Numbered from the stretch's first letter, positions 52,463 to 61,255 are shown. The stretch: 64,000 nt of DNA from Moorella sp. Hama-1 (GCF_023734095.1 NZ_AP024620.1:2848501-2912500), one strand, 5' to 3'. A program made the numbers and translations. The notes: generated by a model from the letters alone, not told the origin.

Positions 52463-54401
52463 CGGAGTTCGACAGTTTTGAGGCACATGCCAGGACCCCG
52501 ATCTAGCAATATCAAGGCTTTCCGGGCTTAAAAGTAGAGAAAATGCAAAAATCCGTAGGCACACGATTTTGGATGTTATAGCAGGAATTAACTAATATAC
52601 GTCGAATAACGTAAGCATGTACATCCGAATCGTGCAACGCAAGAACAAGGACGGGTCTGTCGTCCGCTATGTGCAGTTGGCCCACAACTTCCGCGACCCC
52701 GAAACCCGTAAGCCCCAGGCGCAGGTCCTCTGGTCCTTCGGCCGGGAAGAGGAGATAGACAAGGATTCCTTGCGCCGGCTGGTGGACAGCATCAACCGCT
52801 TCCTGGGGCCGGAGGACGTGCTGCAGCAGCAGGCCAAGGTGGGTGATGCTCCACTCCTTTTCAAGGAGAGTCGTCCCCTGGGCGGCGCCTGGGTTTTGGA
52901 TGCTCTCTGGTGCGAACTTGGGATTGACCGGGCCATCGGGAAGGTGATCAAGGACCGCGCCTTCCGTACCCCCGTAGAGCGGGCCATCTTCGCCATGGCG
53001 GCCAACCGGGCGCTGGACCCGCAGAGCAAGCTGGCGGTGGAGACATGGGTGGAACGAGACGTCGCCATCCCTGGTCTGGAAAGCATCGCAGTGCAGCAGC
53101 TCTACCGGGCCATGGACGTCCTCATGGAAGCCGGCGACGCCTTGCAAGAAGAGGTCTTCTTCTCCGTGGCCCATCTCTTGAACCTGGAGGTTGACCTGTT
53201 GTTCTTTGACACCACCAGTACCTATTTCGAAGTCGAGGGGGAGGACCCGGAGGAAGGAGACGCCGCGTACTTCCTCCGCCGGCGGGGGCACTCCAAGGAC
53301 CACCGGCCGGATCTTGCCCAGATAGTGATTGGCCTGGCCGTCACCCGGGAAGGCATCCCCATCCGCTGCTGGGTCTGGCCCGGCAACACGGCGGACGTCA
53401 CCCGCATCGACCAGGTGAAAAAGGACCTGGTGGGCTGGAAACTGGGACGGGTAATCACTGTCCTGGACCGGGGCTTCGTCTCCGAGGACAACCTGCGCAC
53501 CCTGCAGCGGGCAGGTGGCCATTACATCGCCGGGGAACGCATGCAATCTGGCAAACCGTCTGTGGAAGAAGCTCTTTCCCGTCCCGGCCGCTACCAGAAG
53601 GTCAAGGATAACGTGGAAGTTAAAGAGATCATCGTCGGCGACGGGGAAGCCAGAAAGCGTTATATCCTGGTCCGCAACCCTTACGAAGAAGCCAGGGACC
53701 GGGAACAGCGGGAACGGATGCTCAAAGAACTGGAACAGGAACTGCAAGGGCTCGCCCGCCTGGATAAAAAAGAACACGGCAAGGCCGTCTGCCGCCTGGT
53801 CTCCCACCCCACCTACGGCCGCTACTTAAAGCTCGACAAGAGAGGCTGGCCACAGATCGACCGGGCCAAGGTCAAGGCGGATGAGCGCCTGGATGGCAAG
53901 TACCTGCTGCGCACTTCCGATGACACCTTGAGTCCCGCGGACGTCGCCCTGGGCTACAAGCAACTCCTGGAAGTGGAAGCCGCCTTCCGTACCCTCAAGC
54001 AAGCCTTGGAATTGCGGCCTATCTACCACCGCCTCTCGCGGCGCATCGAGGCGCACGTCCTCTTATGCTGGCTGGCCCTCCTGCTCATCCGCGTAGCCGA
54101 GACGCGGGTGGAAGGAAGGCTGGGCCAGCGTTACACCTGGCCCCGGCTGAGGGATGAGCTGAATAGAATGCACCTTGGCATCTTCGCTGGCCCTGCCGGC
54201 ACCGTCTGGCAGCGTACCGAAACCACCACCTTCCAGCGGCAGATCCTTTCCGCCCTGGGCGTGGAAGAGCCCCCGCGCTTCTTCAAGCTGGACCCACGCC
54301 AGGCGATGTAGTTACACGGTATGTTTCACAGAACGAACCGAAAAGCCTTCTGGCGCCTACATTTGAGGCACTTTTATGTGCCCTCGGACTGTCGAACTCG
54401 G
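52463..54401 (+). mobile_element. IS1634-family insertion sequence
   Basis: A 1939-bp element with inverted ends GAGTTCGACAGT-(6)-GCACAT on both sides (with small differences at the outermost bases, CG and CC). It is flanked by the direct repeat GATCTAC (52456-52462 and 54402-54408). It is not closely related to the element at 25893. The repeats are intact, so the insertion is probably recent. Confidence 0.9.
52617..54311 (+). CDS. DDE transposase, IS1634 family
   Basis: A 564-residue transposase. DDE residues are visible in LLFFDTTSTYFEVEG (Asp), ITVLDRGFVSEDN (Asp) and LLEVEAAFRTLKQALELRP (Glu). The N-terminal part starts MYIRIVQRKNKDGSVVRY, common for this family. A long open frame on the opposite strand is only its shadow. 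Complete and likely active. Confidence 0.94.
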   Translation: MYIRIVQRKNKDGSVVRYVQLAHNFRDPETRKPQAQVLWSFGREEEIDKDSLRRLVDSINRFLGPEDVLQQQAKVGDAPLLFKESRPLGGAWVLDALWCELGIDRAIGKVIKDRAFRTPVERAIFAMAANRALDPQSKLAVETWVERDVAIPGLESIAVQQLYRAMDVLMEAGDALQEEVFFSVAHLLNLEVDLLFFDTTSTYFEVEGEDPEEGDAAYFLRRRGHSKDHRPDLAQIVIGLAVTREGIPIRCWVWPGNTADVTRIDQVKKDLVGWKLGRVITVLDRGFVSEDNLRTLQRAGGHYIAGERMQSGKPSVEEALSRPGRYQKVKDNVEVKEIIVGDGEARKRYILVRNPYEEARDREQRERMLKELEQELQGLARLDKKEHGKAVCRLVSHPTYGRYLKLDKRGWPQIDRAKVKADERLDGKYLLRTSDDTLSPADVALGYKQLLEVEAAFRTLKQALELRPIYHRLSRRIEAHVLLCWLALLLIRVAETRVEGRLGQRYTWPRLRDELNRMHLGIFAGPAGTVWQRTETTTFQRQILSALGVEEPPRFFKLDPRQAM

Positions 54402-54414
54402 GATCTACACTCCC

Positions 54415-55389
54415 TTAGAAACCATACTTTCCTGCTAATAAGACGGTTATTATGATGGCTAGGGCACTGATAATCACGCCTGCCAGGGTGTTCCTATGGG
54501 CCCTGCTGTTCTCATGTAATTCTTGATGTAGTAAATTCAGCTTTTCCTCAAACCCGCTATACGTCTCTCGCATTTCCCGGTGTAATTGGTTTGACTTTCC
54601 TTCCAAACTGTTGAGTTCTTCTTTCATTTCCTGGCGGGACTGGTTCAGCCTGCCCTCTAGGCTGCCCAGGCCTTCCTTCATTTCCTGGCGGGACTGGTTC
54701 AGCCTGCCCTCTAGGCTGCCCAGGCCTTCCTTCATTTCCTGGCGGGACTGGTTCAGCCTGCCCTCAATGCCGTCCAGGCCTTCCTTCATTTCCTGGCGTG
54801 ACTGGTTCAGCCTGCCCTCTAGGCTGCCCAGGCCTTCCTTCATTTCCTGGTGTGACTGATTCAGCCTGCCTTCAAGGCTGCCCAAGCCTTCCTTCATTTC
54901 CTGGCGGGACTGGTTCAGCTTGCCCTCTAGGCTGCCCAGGCCTTCCTTCATTTCCTGGCGGGACTGGTTCAGCTTGCCCTCTAGGCTGCCCAGGCCTTCC
55001 TTCATTTCCTGGCGGGACTGGTTCAGCCTGCCCTCTAGGCTGCCCAGGCCTTCCTTCATTTCCTGGCGGGACTGGTTCAGCCTGCCCTCTAGGCTGCCCA
55101 GGCCTTCCTTCATTTCCTGGCGCAAATTATCAAGCTTCACATCAATTTTCTTATCTAATTCGCCTATTTTTGTATCTATTTTCTGGTCCAGAACAGCTAT
55201 TTTGGCCTCGATACTATCTTTAATTCCGTCGACACGCTGAGATAGATTGTCTATCCTCAAGGAGAGGTTGTCCGTCCGCTGGGCCAGGTGGTAATAACCG
55301 AATTCCGCTATCTTGGGTTCTATATCTTCTGAAGCCGCAGCAATTTCTTTCTTTACGCCTTCTATTACTTCTTTTTCAGACATAGCCAT
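54415..55389 (-). CDS. tail-anchored coiled-coil protein with 18-residue repeats
   Basis: 324 residues from ATG 55389 ([13 protein letters not shown]; an ATG two codons on is equal). The N-terminal part is helical (KEVIEGVKKEIAAASEDIEP, then DNLSLRIDNLSQRVDGI). From about residue 90 there are eleven 18-residue units with consensus RQEMKEGLGSLEGRLNQS, nine almost identical and the last two diverged. 18 residues equal a heptad plus a hendecad, so the chain should be one long coiled coil. The C-terminus (GVIISALAIIITVLLAGKYG) is a single membrane span, giving a tail-anchored rod about 25-30 nm in length if fully helical. Function unknown; resembles phage tail-fibre-like or DUF1640-type coiled-coil proteins. 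Confidence 0.8.
   Translation of the reverse strand: MAMSEKEVIEGVKKEIAAASEDIEPKIAEFGYYHLAQRTDNLSLRIDNLSQRVDGIKDSIEAKIAVLDQKIDTKIGELDKKIDVKLDNLRQEMKEGLGSLEGRLNQSRQEMKEGLGSLEGRLNQSRQEMKEGLGSLEGKLNQSRQEMKEGLGSLEGKLNQSRQEMKEGLGSLEGRLNQSHQEMKEGLGSLEGRLNQSRQEMKEGLDGIEGRLNQSRQEMKEGLGSLEGRLNQSRQEMKEGLGSLEGRLNQSRQEMKEELNSLEGKSNQLHREMRETYSGFEEKLNLLHQELHENSRAHRNTLAGVIISALAIIITVLLAGKYGF
54529..55122 (-). repeat. 54-bp tandem repeat array inside the coiled-coil gene
   Basis: Eleven units of 54 bp. Units 1-9 (54637-55122) are near identical, with the run CTTCCTTCATTTCCTGGCG on the plus strand in each; the last two are degenerate. High DNA identity, not only protein identity, points to recent expansion or gene conversion, so unit number is likely to vary between strains. 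Confidence 0.93.
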
Positions 55390-55540
55390 TTCATCCCCTC
55401 TCCTTTCTGCTACTATTTTAACATTTCCAGGAGGGACCAACAAGCAAAATTTACTTCCCAGGTCCCTCACCAGGTAATACAAAAAGGAAGGCAAACGCTT
55501 GCCGCCTCCCTTTCTCCGTTAATTTCCCTTTTTTCCCTGC

Positions 55541-56614
55541 TTATTCCCTGCCCGGTACCGCCCCGTAATAACGCCGCTGGAAGCCCAGGGCCACGTTGAC
55601 CAGGCCGATCATTACCGGCACTTCAATTAAAGGCCCGATGACTGCTGCGAAGGCCTGGCCGGAGTTGATGCCGAAAACGGCCACGGCCACGGCGATGGCC
55701 AGCTCAAAGTTATTGCTGGCAGCCGTAAAGGATAGGGTCGTGGTCTGCTCGTAGTTGACCCCCAGGCGCATGCTGAGGAAAAATGAGAGGAGAAACATGA
55801 TCACAAAGTAACAAATCAGCGGCACGGCGATCCTGACTACATCCATAGGCAAAGAGACGATATACTGCCCTTTTAGGGAAAACATAACCACAATGGTAAA
55901 TAACAGGGCGATTAGCGCCAGGGGGCTAATCTTCGGGACAAAGGTTTTCTCGTACCATTCCTTGCCCCGGGCGGGCATCAGGGTAAAACGGGTGATAATG
56001 CCAGCCAGGAAGGGGATGCCCAGGTAAATGGCCACGCTGGTGGCTACCTCGCCGATGGAGACATGGACCCGCATAGTACCGAGGCCCAGCCATCCCGGCA
56101 GCAGGGTGATGAAGATATAGGCGTAGACTGAATAAAAGATGACCTGGAAGATGGAGTTTAACGCCACCAGGGCGGCGGCGTACTCGCTATCGCCCCGGGC
56201 CAAGCTGTTCCAGACGATGACCATGGCGATGCAGCGCGCCAGGCCGATAAGGATAAGGCCGGCCATGTATTCCGGGTAATTGTGTAAAAAGATAATGGCC
56301 AGGATAAACATCAGGATGGGGCCAATAATCCAGTTTTGCACCAGGGACAGGGCCATGACTTTACCATTGCGAAACACTTTGCCCAGTTCTTCGTACTTGA
56401 CCTTGGCCAGGGGCGGGTACATCATGACGATCAGCCCAATGGCGATGGGGATGGAGGTGGTGCCGACGGACATTTTGTCCAGGGCGGTGGCTACCCCGGG
56501 CACCAGGTAACCCAGGCCCACGCCGCAGGCCATGGCCAGGAAGATCCACACGGTGAGAAAGCGGTCCAGCAGGGATAACCTGGCTACGGGTTGATAGTTA
56601 TTTGCCGGTGTCAT
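55541..56614 (-). CDS. acr3: arsenite efflux transporter ACR3
   Basis: A 357-residue membrane protein with about ten spans, exporting As(III) and perhaps Sb(III). Typical stretches are [18 protein letters not shown] near the start, [16 protein letters not shown] with the conserved Cys needed for transport, and [21 protein letters not shown]. It lies 101 bp downstream of arsR on the same strand, so arsenite should induce both. RBS GAGGAGGACC upstream. No arsC or arsA is seen. Confidence 0.95.
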   Translation of the reverse strand: MTPANNYQPVARLSLLDRFLTVWIFLAMACGVGLGYLVPGVATALDKMSVGTTSIPIAIGLIVMMYPPLAKVKYEELGKVFRNGKVMALSLVQNWIIGPILMFILAIIFLHNYPEYMAGLILIGLARCIAMVIVWNSLARGDSEYAAALVALNSIFQVIFYSVYAYIFITLLPGWLGLGTMRVHVSIGEVATSVAIYLGIPFLAGIITRFTLMPARGKEWYEKTFVPKISPLALIALLFTIVVMFSLKGQYIVSLPMDVVRIAVPLICYFVIMFLLSFFLSMRLGVNYEQTTTLSFTAASNNFELAIAVAVAVFGINSGQAFAAVIGPLIEVPVMIGLVNVALGFQRRYYGAVPGRE

Positions 56615-56715
56615 AATTTCGGTCCTCCTCTATATGAGAAATTCCTATTCTTCATCCACGGTCCACGAGCAGTGGTTGCTGTTAATTACCGGGCCTCCAG
56701 GCCGGCCCCCTTTCC

Positions 56716-57108
56716 TTAACAAGCGCCCTCTTTGCTTCCTCTTTTTTGGGGCGGCCGGCAGGCAACCTTAGGGTTCTCCAGGAGTTGTTGTAGCTTATCA
56801 TAATCGGCGGCAAACTCCTTCTTCGCCGCCAGGGGTACGTCCAGGTAGGCCAGCCATCCTTGCAAAACATCGGCAAGTCTTTCTTTATTTAGATGATAAA
56901 AGACCCACTGGCTTACCTTTTCCTCCCCGACCAGGTCGGCTTCCTTCAGGACCCGCAGGTGCTGGGAAATGGCCGGCTGGGTGATGCCTAGAAGCTCTTC
57001 TAACTCGCAGACGCACAGCTCCTGTTCGGCCAGGAGGACAATAATCCGCAGCCGCAGGTGCTGGCCCAGGGCTTTAAAGACCTTTTCCCACTCTTTTATG
57101 GTCACCAT
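56716..57108 (-). CDS. arsR: arsenite-responsive repressor ArsR
   Basis: 130 residues with winged-helix fold. ELCVCELEELLG holds the As(III)-binding Cys pair in helix alpha3, followed by the recognition helix TQPAISQHLRVLKEADLV. Represses the arsR-acr3 operon until arsenite binds. The C-terminal part adds one or more Cys (KVACRPP and a last GAC), which may form a further site. AAGGAGGTGC is a perfect RBS. Promoter at 57138-57166. Confidence 0.93.
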   Translation of the reverse strand: MVTIKEWEKVFKALGQHLRLRIIVLLAEQELCVCELEELLGITQPAISQHLRVLKEADLVGEEKVSQWVFYHLNKERLADVLQGWLAYLDVPLAAKKEFAADYDKLQQLLENPKVACRPPQKRGSKEGAC

Positions 57109-57137
57109 TGCACCTCCTTATATAAGTCATTTATTAT

Positions 57138-57166
57138 ATAATACTAGGGTTTGATAATAATGTCAA
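57138..57166 (-). promoter_or_regulatory. arsR-acr3 promoter
   Basis: On the minus strand: TTGACA (57161-57166), 17-bp spacer, TATTAT (57138-57143). The AT-rich stretch TATATAAGTCATTTATTATA that spans the -10 and the leader is the probable ArsR operator. Confidence 0.7.
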
Positions 57167-57278
57167 GAACAGTTTAGTTTCTGCAAGCTTACTTTTTCTA
57201 TTTGCTTTTTAATCGCTTTATCTTTCAGGCCCCACAATTTATTTTCTTCGCTCCTATTAATTTTAAGCGAACTTTTCC

Positions 57279-57307
57279 TTGACAAATTCCTCTTGGCTTG
57301 CTATGTT
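57279..57307 (+). promoter_or_regulatory. promoter of the MFS transporter gene
   Basis: TTGACA (57279-57284), 17-bp spacer, TATGTT (57302-57307), 46 bp before the chosen start. No operator recognised. Confidence 0.6.
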
Positions 57308-57352
57308 ATATATGCGTTTATTCCTATATTATATTTCAGGGGGAATACTGTA

Positions 57353-58546
57353 ATGAAGCGCAACATCTTGATCCTTATCCTCGGCCTGGCCGGATTTACC
57401 GTCATGGCCGACAACTGGGTGGTTTCACCCATCCTGCCGGCTATCGCCCGTTCTTTAAATATTGAACCCGTCCGGGCCGGCCTGTTGATTACCGCCTACA
57501 TGATCCCCTTTGGCCTGTTCCAGCTAATCTTCGGCCCCCTGGCCGATCATTATGGCAAGCGCCAGGTGGTCAACCTGGCCATGGCCCTGTTTACCTTAGG
57601 CACGGGTCTCAGCGCCCTGGGCTTCAGCCTCACCAGCCTGGCCGTGTACCGCGCCCTGACCGGCATCTTCGCCGCCTCGGTGATGCCCATCTCCCTGGCC
57701 CTCATCGGCGACGTGGTCCCCCTCCAGGAACGGCAAGGGGCCATTGGTACCTTTATGGGCATTTCCTTCCTTGGCCAGGGCTTGAGCATGGCCATCGGCG
57801 GGACCATCGCCTATTTCCTGAGCTGGCGGGGAGTCTTTGCTGTCTATTCTCTGCTAGCCCTGGTATCCACTTTGTTGCTTTTTACTGCCGGCCGCCAGAT
57901 ACCCTCGACCCGCAACCAACAGAGCCAATTCTTCGCCCCTTACCTGCGCCTTTTGAGCAGCGCCACCAGCGCACCTGTCTACCTGGTAGTGCTGCTGGAG
58001 GGCATCTTAATCATCGGTTCTTTTTCTTACCTGGGAGCCTATATAGCCCAGACCTATCATTATAATAACTTTGTCATCGGCCTCATCATGACGGCCTTTG
58101 GTATTGCCGCCGTCCTGGCCGGACGGGCCAGCGGCCCGCTGGCGGCCCGGTGGGGCCGGCGCCCGGTACTGCTGGCGGGCCTGCTGGCGGCCGCTGTAGC
58201 AGACGTCCTCTTCTGGACCTATGGCTCGCAACTTTTTATGTTAATCCTGGGGGTGGCCCTGCTGGGGCTGGGCTTTATGCTGGCCCACTCCACCCTGCTG
58301 ACCATTGCTACGGAATTTGCCGCCCGGGCCCGGGGTACGGCCATGTCCCTGGTAGCCTTCGCCTTTATGGGCGGCGGCGGTGTCGGTACGGCCATCGGCG
58401 GCCGCCTCATCCATGCTTTTAATTTCAACCGTTTCTTTGCCCTTTATGCCTTGTGCCTCGTACTCTTAATTATCCTGGCGGCCCTGGTGGTAAGGGGCGA
58501 CACGGCCGCCCCGGCCCGGCTGGAACCGGCCGGTGATACGCGATAA
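57353..58546 (+). CDS. major facilitator superfamily transporter (DHA1-like)
   Basis: A 397-residue, 12-span proton-coupled efflux pump. The start at ATG 57353 has AGGGGG upstream; an upstream in-frame start at 57293 lies inside the promoter. After the first span (LILILGLAGFTVMADNWVVS) the loop GPLADHYGKRQ is the MFS motif A, and VYRALTGIFAASVMPISLAL matches motif C-like span 5. The sequence fits small-drug exporters. It stands divergent from arsR; a role in metalloid or drug resistance is possible, but the substrate is unknown. Confidence 0.9.
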   Translation: MKRNILILILGLAGFTVMADNWVVSPILPAIARSLNIEPVRAGLLITAYMIPFGLFQLIFGPLADHYGKRQVVNLAMALFTLGTGLSALGFSLTSLAVYRALTGIFAASVMPISLALIGDVVPLQERQGAIGTFMGISFLGQGLSMAIGGTIAYFLSWRGVFAVYSLLALVSTLLLFTAGRQIPSTRNQQSQFFAPYLRLLSSATSAPVYLVVLLEGILIIGSFSYLGAYIAQTYHYNNFVIGLIMTAFGIAAVLAGRASGPLAARWGRRPVLLAGLLAAAVADVLFWTYGSQLFMLILGVALLGLGFMLAHSTLLTIATEFAARARGTAMSLVAFAFMGGGGVGTAIGGRLIHAFNFNRFFALYALCLVLLIILAALVVRGDTAAPARLEPAGDTR

Positions 58547-58562
58547 AAGGCGGGAGTACCCC

Positions 58563-58624
58563 TTGACACGGGCATTGACCGGTAGTATCATGTAATTAAC
58601 TTATATATGTTAATGACATATATA
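58563..58624 (+). promoter_or_regulatory. promoter and PadR-type operator of the DUF5320-like gene
   Basis: TTGACA (58563-58568), 17-bp spacer, TATCAT (58586-58591), then the perfect dyad TATATATGT-TAATG-ACATATATA (58602-58624). ATGT/ACAT half sites are typical of PadR-family operators, and a padR gene follows. Placed right after the -10, the dyad should act as repressor site. A related ACATATGT lies upstream of padR itself (about 59292-59299). Confidence 0.7.
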
Positions 58625-58650
58625 GGGTAATTAAAAAAGGAGGGGAAAAA

Positions 58651-58863
58651 ATGTGTAGCTCTGCCACTCACGGTCATAACCGGGGCCATGATTGGGGCCC
58701 GCGGCGGGGGTGCTGCTGTCACGGCCATCACCCCGGGAGCTTCCATCGCCACTTTTTAACTGCTGCGGAGAAAAAAGCCCGCCTGGAGGAGTATCTCAAG
58801 GAGCTGCAGGCCGAAGTAAAAGCCGTGGAGGAAAGGCTGAAGGAACTGGGAGAAGGGGCTTAA
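58651..58863 (+). CDS. small His/Cys-rich coiled-coil protein, DUF5320-like
   Basis: 70 residues behind AAAGGAGGGG. The N-terminal half is rich in His, Cys, Gly and Arg (THGHNRGHDW, GCCCHGHHPGSFHRHF) and must bind metal; the second half is a coiled coil (AAEKKARLEEYLKELQAEVK and on). This layout fits DUF5320-type proteins often found by dinitrogenase/Fe-S or PadR genes. Its 3' end overlaps padR by four bases, convergently. Confidence 0.75.
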   Translation: MCSSATHGHNRGHDWGPRRGCCCHGHHPGSFHRHFLTAAEKKARLEEYLKELQAEVKAVEERLKELGEGA

Positions 58864-59267
58864 TTCCCCTTCTCCATCTCTTTATCCTGCCCAAAAATAG
58901 CTTCGTAACGGCGCAGGAAGGTTTCCAGGGCGGCTTTATTGCGCCGGATGGTCACCGCCCAGTCGTGGAGGTAATCTACACCTTCCGGGGTTATCTCATA
59001 ACGGCGGCGGGCCGGTCCCGGGCCGCCGGTCGACCAGTGGGACCGCACCAGGCCTTCTTCCTCCAGGCGCCGCAGGTGGCGGTAAACGGCCCCGGCATCA
59101 GGAACGCCTTCCCATAACCCCAGGCGGTTCATGCTTTCCATCAGCTCGTAACCGTGGGTGGGTTTCTCATAAAGCAGCAACAATAAGCAAGGCTGCAAAA
59201 AGCCTTCCATACGGGCGCCACGACAGTCACAGCGACTGTGATGCTTGCCGGGTTCATAACCGCACAT
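58860..59267 (-). CDS. PadR-family repressor with Cys/His-rich N-terminus
   Basis: 135 residues, AGGGAGTGAATCC before ATG. Residues 20-105 form the PadR winged helix (LLLLLYEKPTHGYELMESMN, GAVYRHLRRLEEEGLVRS, RRYEITPEGVDYL). The extra N-terminal CGYEPGKHHSRCDCRG has three Cys and two His and suggests that this PadR senses a metal or redox state directly, unlike common phenolic-acid PadR proteins. Divergent from the split permease and convergent with the DUF5320-like gene; dyads upstream of both suggest that it controls both. Confidence 0.85.
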   Translation of the reverse strand: MCGYEPGKHHSRCDCRGARMEGFLQPCLLLLLYEKPTHGYELMESMNRLGLWEGVPDAGAVYRHLRRLEEEGLVRSHWSTGGPGPARRRYEITPEGVDYLHDWAVTIRRNKAALETFLRRYEAIFGQDKEMEKGN

Positions 59268-59378
59268 GGATTCACTCCCTATCTGCTATTTACATATGTG
59301 TGTTAATAAACAATACTAGGATAAACCAATAATTCCATCCCGTCAACATGACGCAATAACACCTTAAGGAGAGAGGCC

Positions 59379-59861
59379 ATGTTTACCCTGCTTCTTTACC
59401 TGCTGGCCTTGGGCGGGCTGTTAATCTCTTTTGGGAAAGACCGCCATAAAACCCGGCTGGCTTTAATGAAAGGCTGGAAGGCCTTTACCAATATCTTACC
59501 CGACTTTACTGTCGTCCTGGCTCTGATAGGGATCATGTTGACTTACCTTTCACCCCATACCATTGCCGCCCTGGTGGGCAAAAATAGCGGCTTCCCGGGT
59601 ATGCTGGCCAGCTCCATAGTCGGTTCCATCACCCTCATACCCGGGTTTGTCGCCTTTCCCCTGGCCAAATCTTTGCTGGACCGGGGCGCCGGTATCATGC
59701 AGATGGCCGTCTTTGTTTCGACCCTGATGATGGTGGGCATCGTCACCGCTCCCCTGGAAAGCAGGTATTTCGGTAAAAAAGAAACTATCCTCCGTAATTC
59801 TTTGAGCTATGTCTTTTCCTTTATCGTGGCTATTATCATCGGGATGGTGGTGGGAGCATGA
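59379..59861 (+). CDS. permease, first half (COG0701/DUF318 type)
   Basis: 160 residues with four or five hydrophobic spans and AAGGAGAG upstream. It shows SFGKDRHKTRLALMKGWKAF and GSITLIPGFVAFPLAKSLL, matching one half of the YraQ/ArsP-like permeases, which are normally about 300 residues in one chain. It ends four bases into the next gene (ATGA), so the halves are made together and likely pair in the membrane. Known relatives export organoarsenicals or other thiol-reactive compounds; substrate here unknown. Confidence 0.85.
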   Translation: MFTLLLYLLALGGLLISFGKDRHKTRLALMKGWKAFTNILPDFTVVLALIGIMLTYLSPHTIAALVGKNSGFPGMLASSIVGSITLIPGFVAFPLAKSLLDRGAGIMQMAVFVSTLMMVGIVTAPLESRYFGKKETILRNSLSYVFSFIVAIIIGMVVGA

Positions 59862-60400
59862 ACTTACTTAACTTAGTTAAAACTTACCGCTATTTTTTAT
59901 TAATCATCCTCTTTGATGTGGTAATAACCGTCTTCCATCCCAGCACCGGCTATACGATTTTCCAATACACCGCTGGTAACTTTGCCGAGATGCTCTCCGT
60001 TATCCCGCCGATTTTTCTCCTCCTGGGCCTCTTAGATGTCTGGGTACCGCGGGAAACGATTATCCGCTACCTGGGCGAAGGCTCCGGGGTGAAGGGCATT
60101 GTTTTAAGCATAGTCCTGGGGGCGGCCGCTGCCGGACCCCTTTACGGCGCCTTCCCCGTAGCCGCCGTCATGGCGAAGAAAGGCACCAAATACAGCAACA
60201 TTATTATTTTCCTCTGTTCCTGGTCCACCTTAAAAATCCCCATGTTCCTGTTTGAAATGTCAGCCCTGGGCATAAAGTTTGCCCTGACCCGCTGGCTGGT
60301 CAATATCCCCGGTATCCTGGTCATGGCTTATATTATCGACCACGTCATAGGGGAGGAAAACAAAGCGGAATTCTACCGGCGGCAGATGGCTAACCCTTAA
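59858..60400 (+). CDS. permease, second half (COG0701/DUF318 type)
   Basis: 180 residues with five to six spans; starts inside the stop of the first half. Typical are WVPRETIIRYLGEGSGVKGI and GPLYGAFPVAAVMAKKG, in line with the second half of YraQ-type permeases, and FLCSWSTLKIPMFLFE with a Cys in a span. Split two-gene forms are known in anaerobic Firmicutes, so this need not be a broken gene. Divergent from padR. Confidence 0.85.
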   Translation: MNLLNLVKTYRYFLLIILFDVVITVFHPSTGYTIFQYTAGNFAEMLSVIPPIFLLLGLLDVWVPRETIIRYLGEGSGVKGIVLSIVLGAAAAGPLYGAFPVAAVMAKKGTKYSNIIIFLCSWSTLKIPMFLFEMSALGIKFALTRWLVNIPGILVMAYIIDHVIGEENKAEFYRRQMANP

Positions 60401-60404
60401 CGGC

Positions 60405-60800
60405 TTACCCCAGCATCCCCTGCAGGGCGTTGAACCGTTCGCTATTTTCCGCTTCTGCAAGGGGCGGGCAATCCGCCAGGGCGTTTTCACCGCTCAGCAA
60501 CCTGGCGGCAAAGGCCAGGCAGGTCAACTGGCCGCACCGGCGGCAGTTGGTCCCGGGCAGCCATTTATATATTTTGAGCGCTGTGGGCCTCTCCTTTTTG
60601 GTGAATGAAGGCGGGATTTCCTTTTGCCGCCGGTGGGTATCGTTGATTAAATCCTTGAGCCAATCCAGCACCTGGAGGGCGTCCGTCATATTGACGGCCT
60701 TGGCCATGGTAAGCTTGCGGGGGTAAAGGGTAATTAAGCGGAATTCTTTCATAAAGGTCAGGTTTTTGCCGTAATGGTTATATACGGCATTTTTAATCAC
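60405..60800 (-). CDS. 4Fe-4S domain protein (CdhE N-terminal-like)
   Basis: 131 residues from a GTG at 60800 (ATG at 60752 is an alternative; neither has a good RBS). The C-terminal half holds TNCRRCGQLTCLAFAARLLS, then ADCPPL: the C-x2-C-x4-C-x(n)-C cluster pattern of the Fe-S domain found at the N-terminus of the corrinoid Fe-S protein CdhE and in RnfB-like proteins. The N-terminal half (ITLYPRKL, ALQVLDWLKDLIND) is unknown. Soluble. Convergent with the permease gene (5 bp). Confidence 0.78.
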   Translation of the reverse strand: MIKNAVYNHYGKNLTFMKEFRLITLYPRKLTMAKAVNMTDALQVLDWLKDLINDTHRRQKEIPPSFTKKERPTALKIYKWLPGTNCRRCGQLTCLAFAARLLSGENALADCPPLAEAENSERFNALQGMLG

Positions 60801-60876
60801 GGTAAAATGGCCACTAGTTACACCCCCTGTTAGGGCCTTTATTATTCGGCCTTCACTTTCCCGGAATCGGAAAAAA

Positions 60877-60903
60877 GGAGGATAACCTGTTATGTTATCC
60901 TCC
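60877..60903 (-). terminator. terminator of the DGC/lipoyl operon
   Basis: GGAGGATAAC (60877-60886) and GTTATCCTCC (60894-60903) form a perfect 10-bp stem with 7-base loop; on the minus strand it is followed by TTTTTT. It lies 17 bp after the stop of the thioredoxin-like gene. Confidence 0.88.
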
Positions 60904-60919
60904 CTCTACCCCTTGCAAC

Positions 60920-61252
60920 CTACGCCAGGAGCTTTTCTACCTCTTTTAAGATGTCCTCAAAGGGGATATCACCGGCATAGCGGGGCGTGCCGTCGACCAC
61001 CACCAGGGGCGCCGGGTAGGTGCCGTTAAAAAGAACCCGGAGGTCCGCTGGCACCTGGTCTTGAGGTACTCCCCGGAGGTTGACATAAACAGCTTCCGCC
61101 CGGTCACTAAACTTTTGCTCCAATTGCTCTTGCAACTCTCTGGTATGCTGCTGGATGGCCGCCGGGGTCATGGCCGCACCGCCGCCGCAACCGCAACTGC
61201 ACCCCCCGCCGCTGCTCGGGTAGTCGTAAACCTCTACTTTCACTTTAGTCAT
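60920..61252 (-). CDS. thioredoxin-fold protein with Cys-rich N-terminus, ArsD-like
   Basis: 110 residues, GGAGGGG upstream. The start KVKVEVYDYPSSGGGCSCGC carries a C-x-C-x-C cluster at residues 18-22 followed by Gly, unlike the CxxC of true thioredoxins. The rest (AVYVNLRGVPQDQVP, then YPAPLVVVDGTPRYAGDIPF) follows a thioredoxin fold with the cis-Pro region. ArsD and some arsenic-operon thioredoxins look similar, so it may carry a metal or metalloid or a redox function. Last gene of the operon. Confidence 0.7.
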   Translation of the reverse strand: MTKVKVEVYDYPSSGGGCSCGCGGGAAMTPAAIQQHTRELQEQLEQKFSDRAEAVYVNLRGVPQDQVPADLRVLFNGTYPAPLVVVDGTPRYAGDIPFEDILKEVEKLLA

Positions 61253-61255
61253 TGT

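Noticed and set aside
52512-53807. Open frame of 431 codons on the minus strand
   Set aside because: It lies antisense to a complete IS1634 transposase with all DDE motifs; no RBS and unnatural composition. A shadow frame of GC-rich coding sequence.
54529-55122. Regular repeats that might be a CRISPR array
   Set aside because: The units are directly tandem with no spacers, and translate in one frame into a coiled-coil protein.
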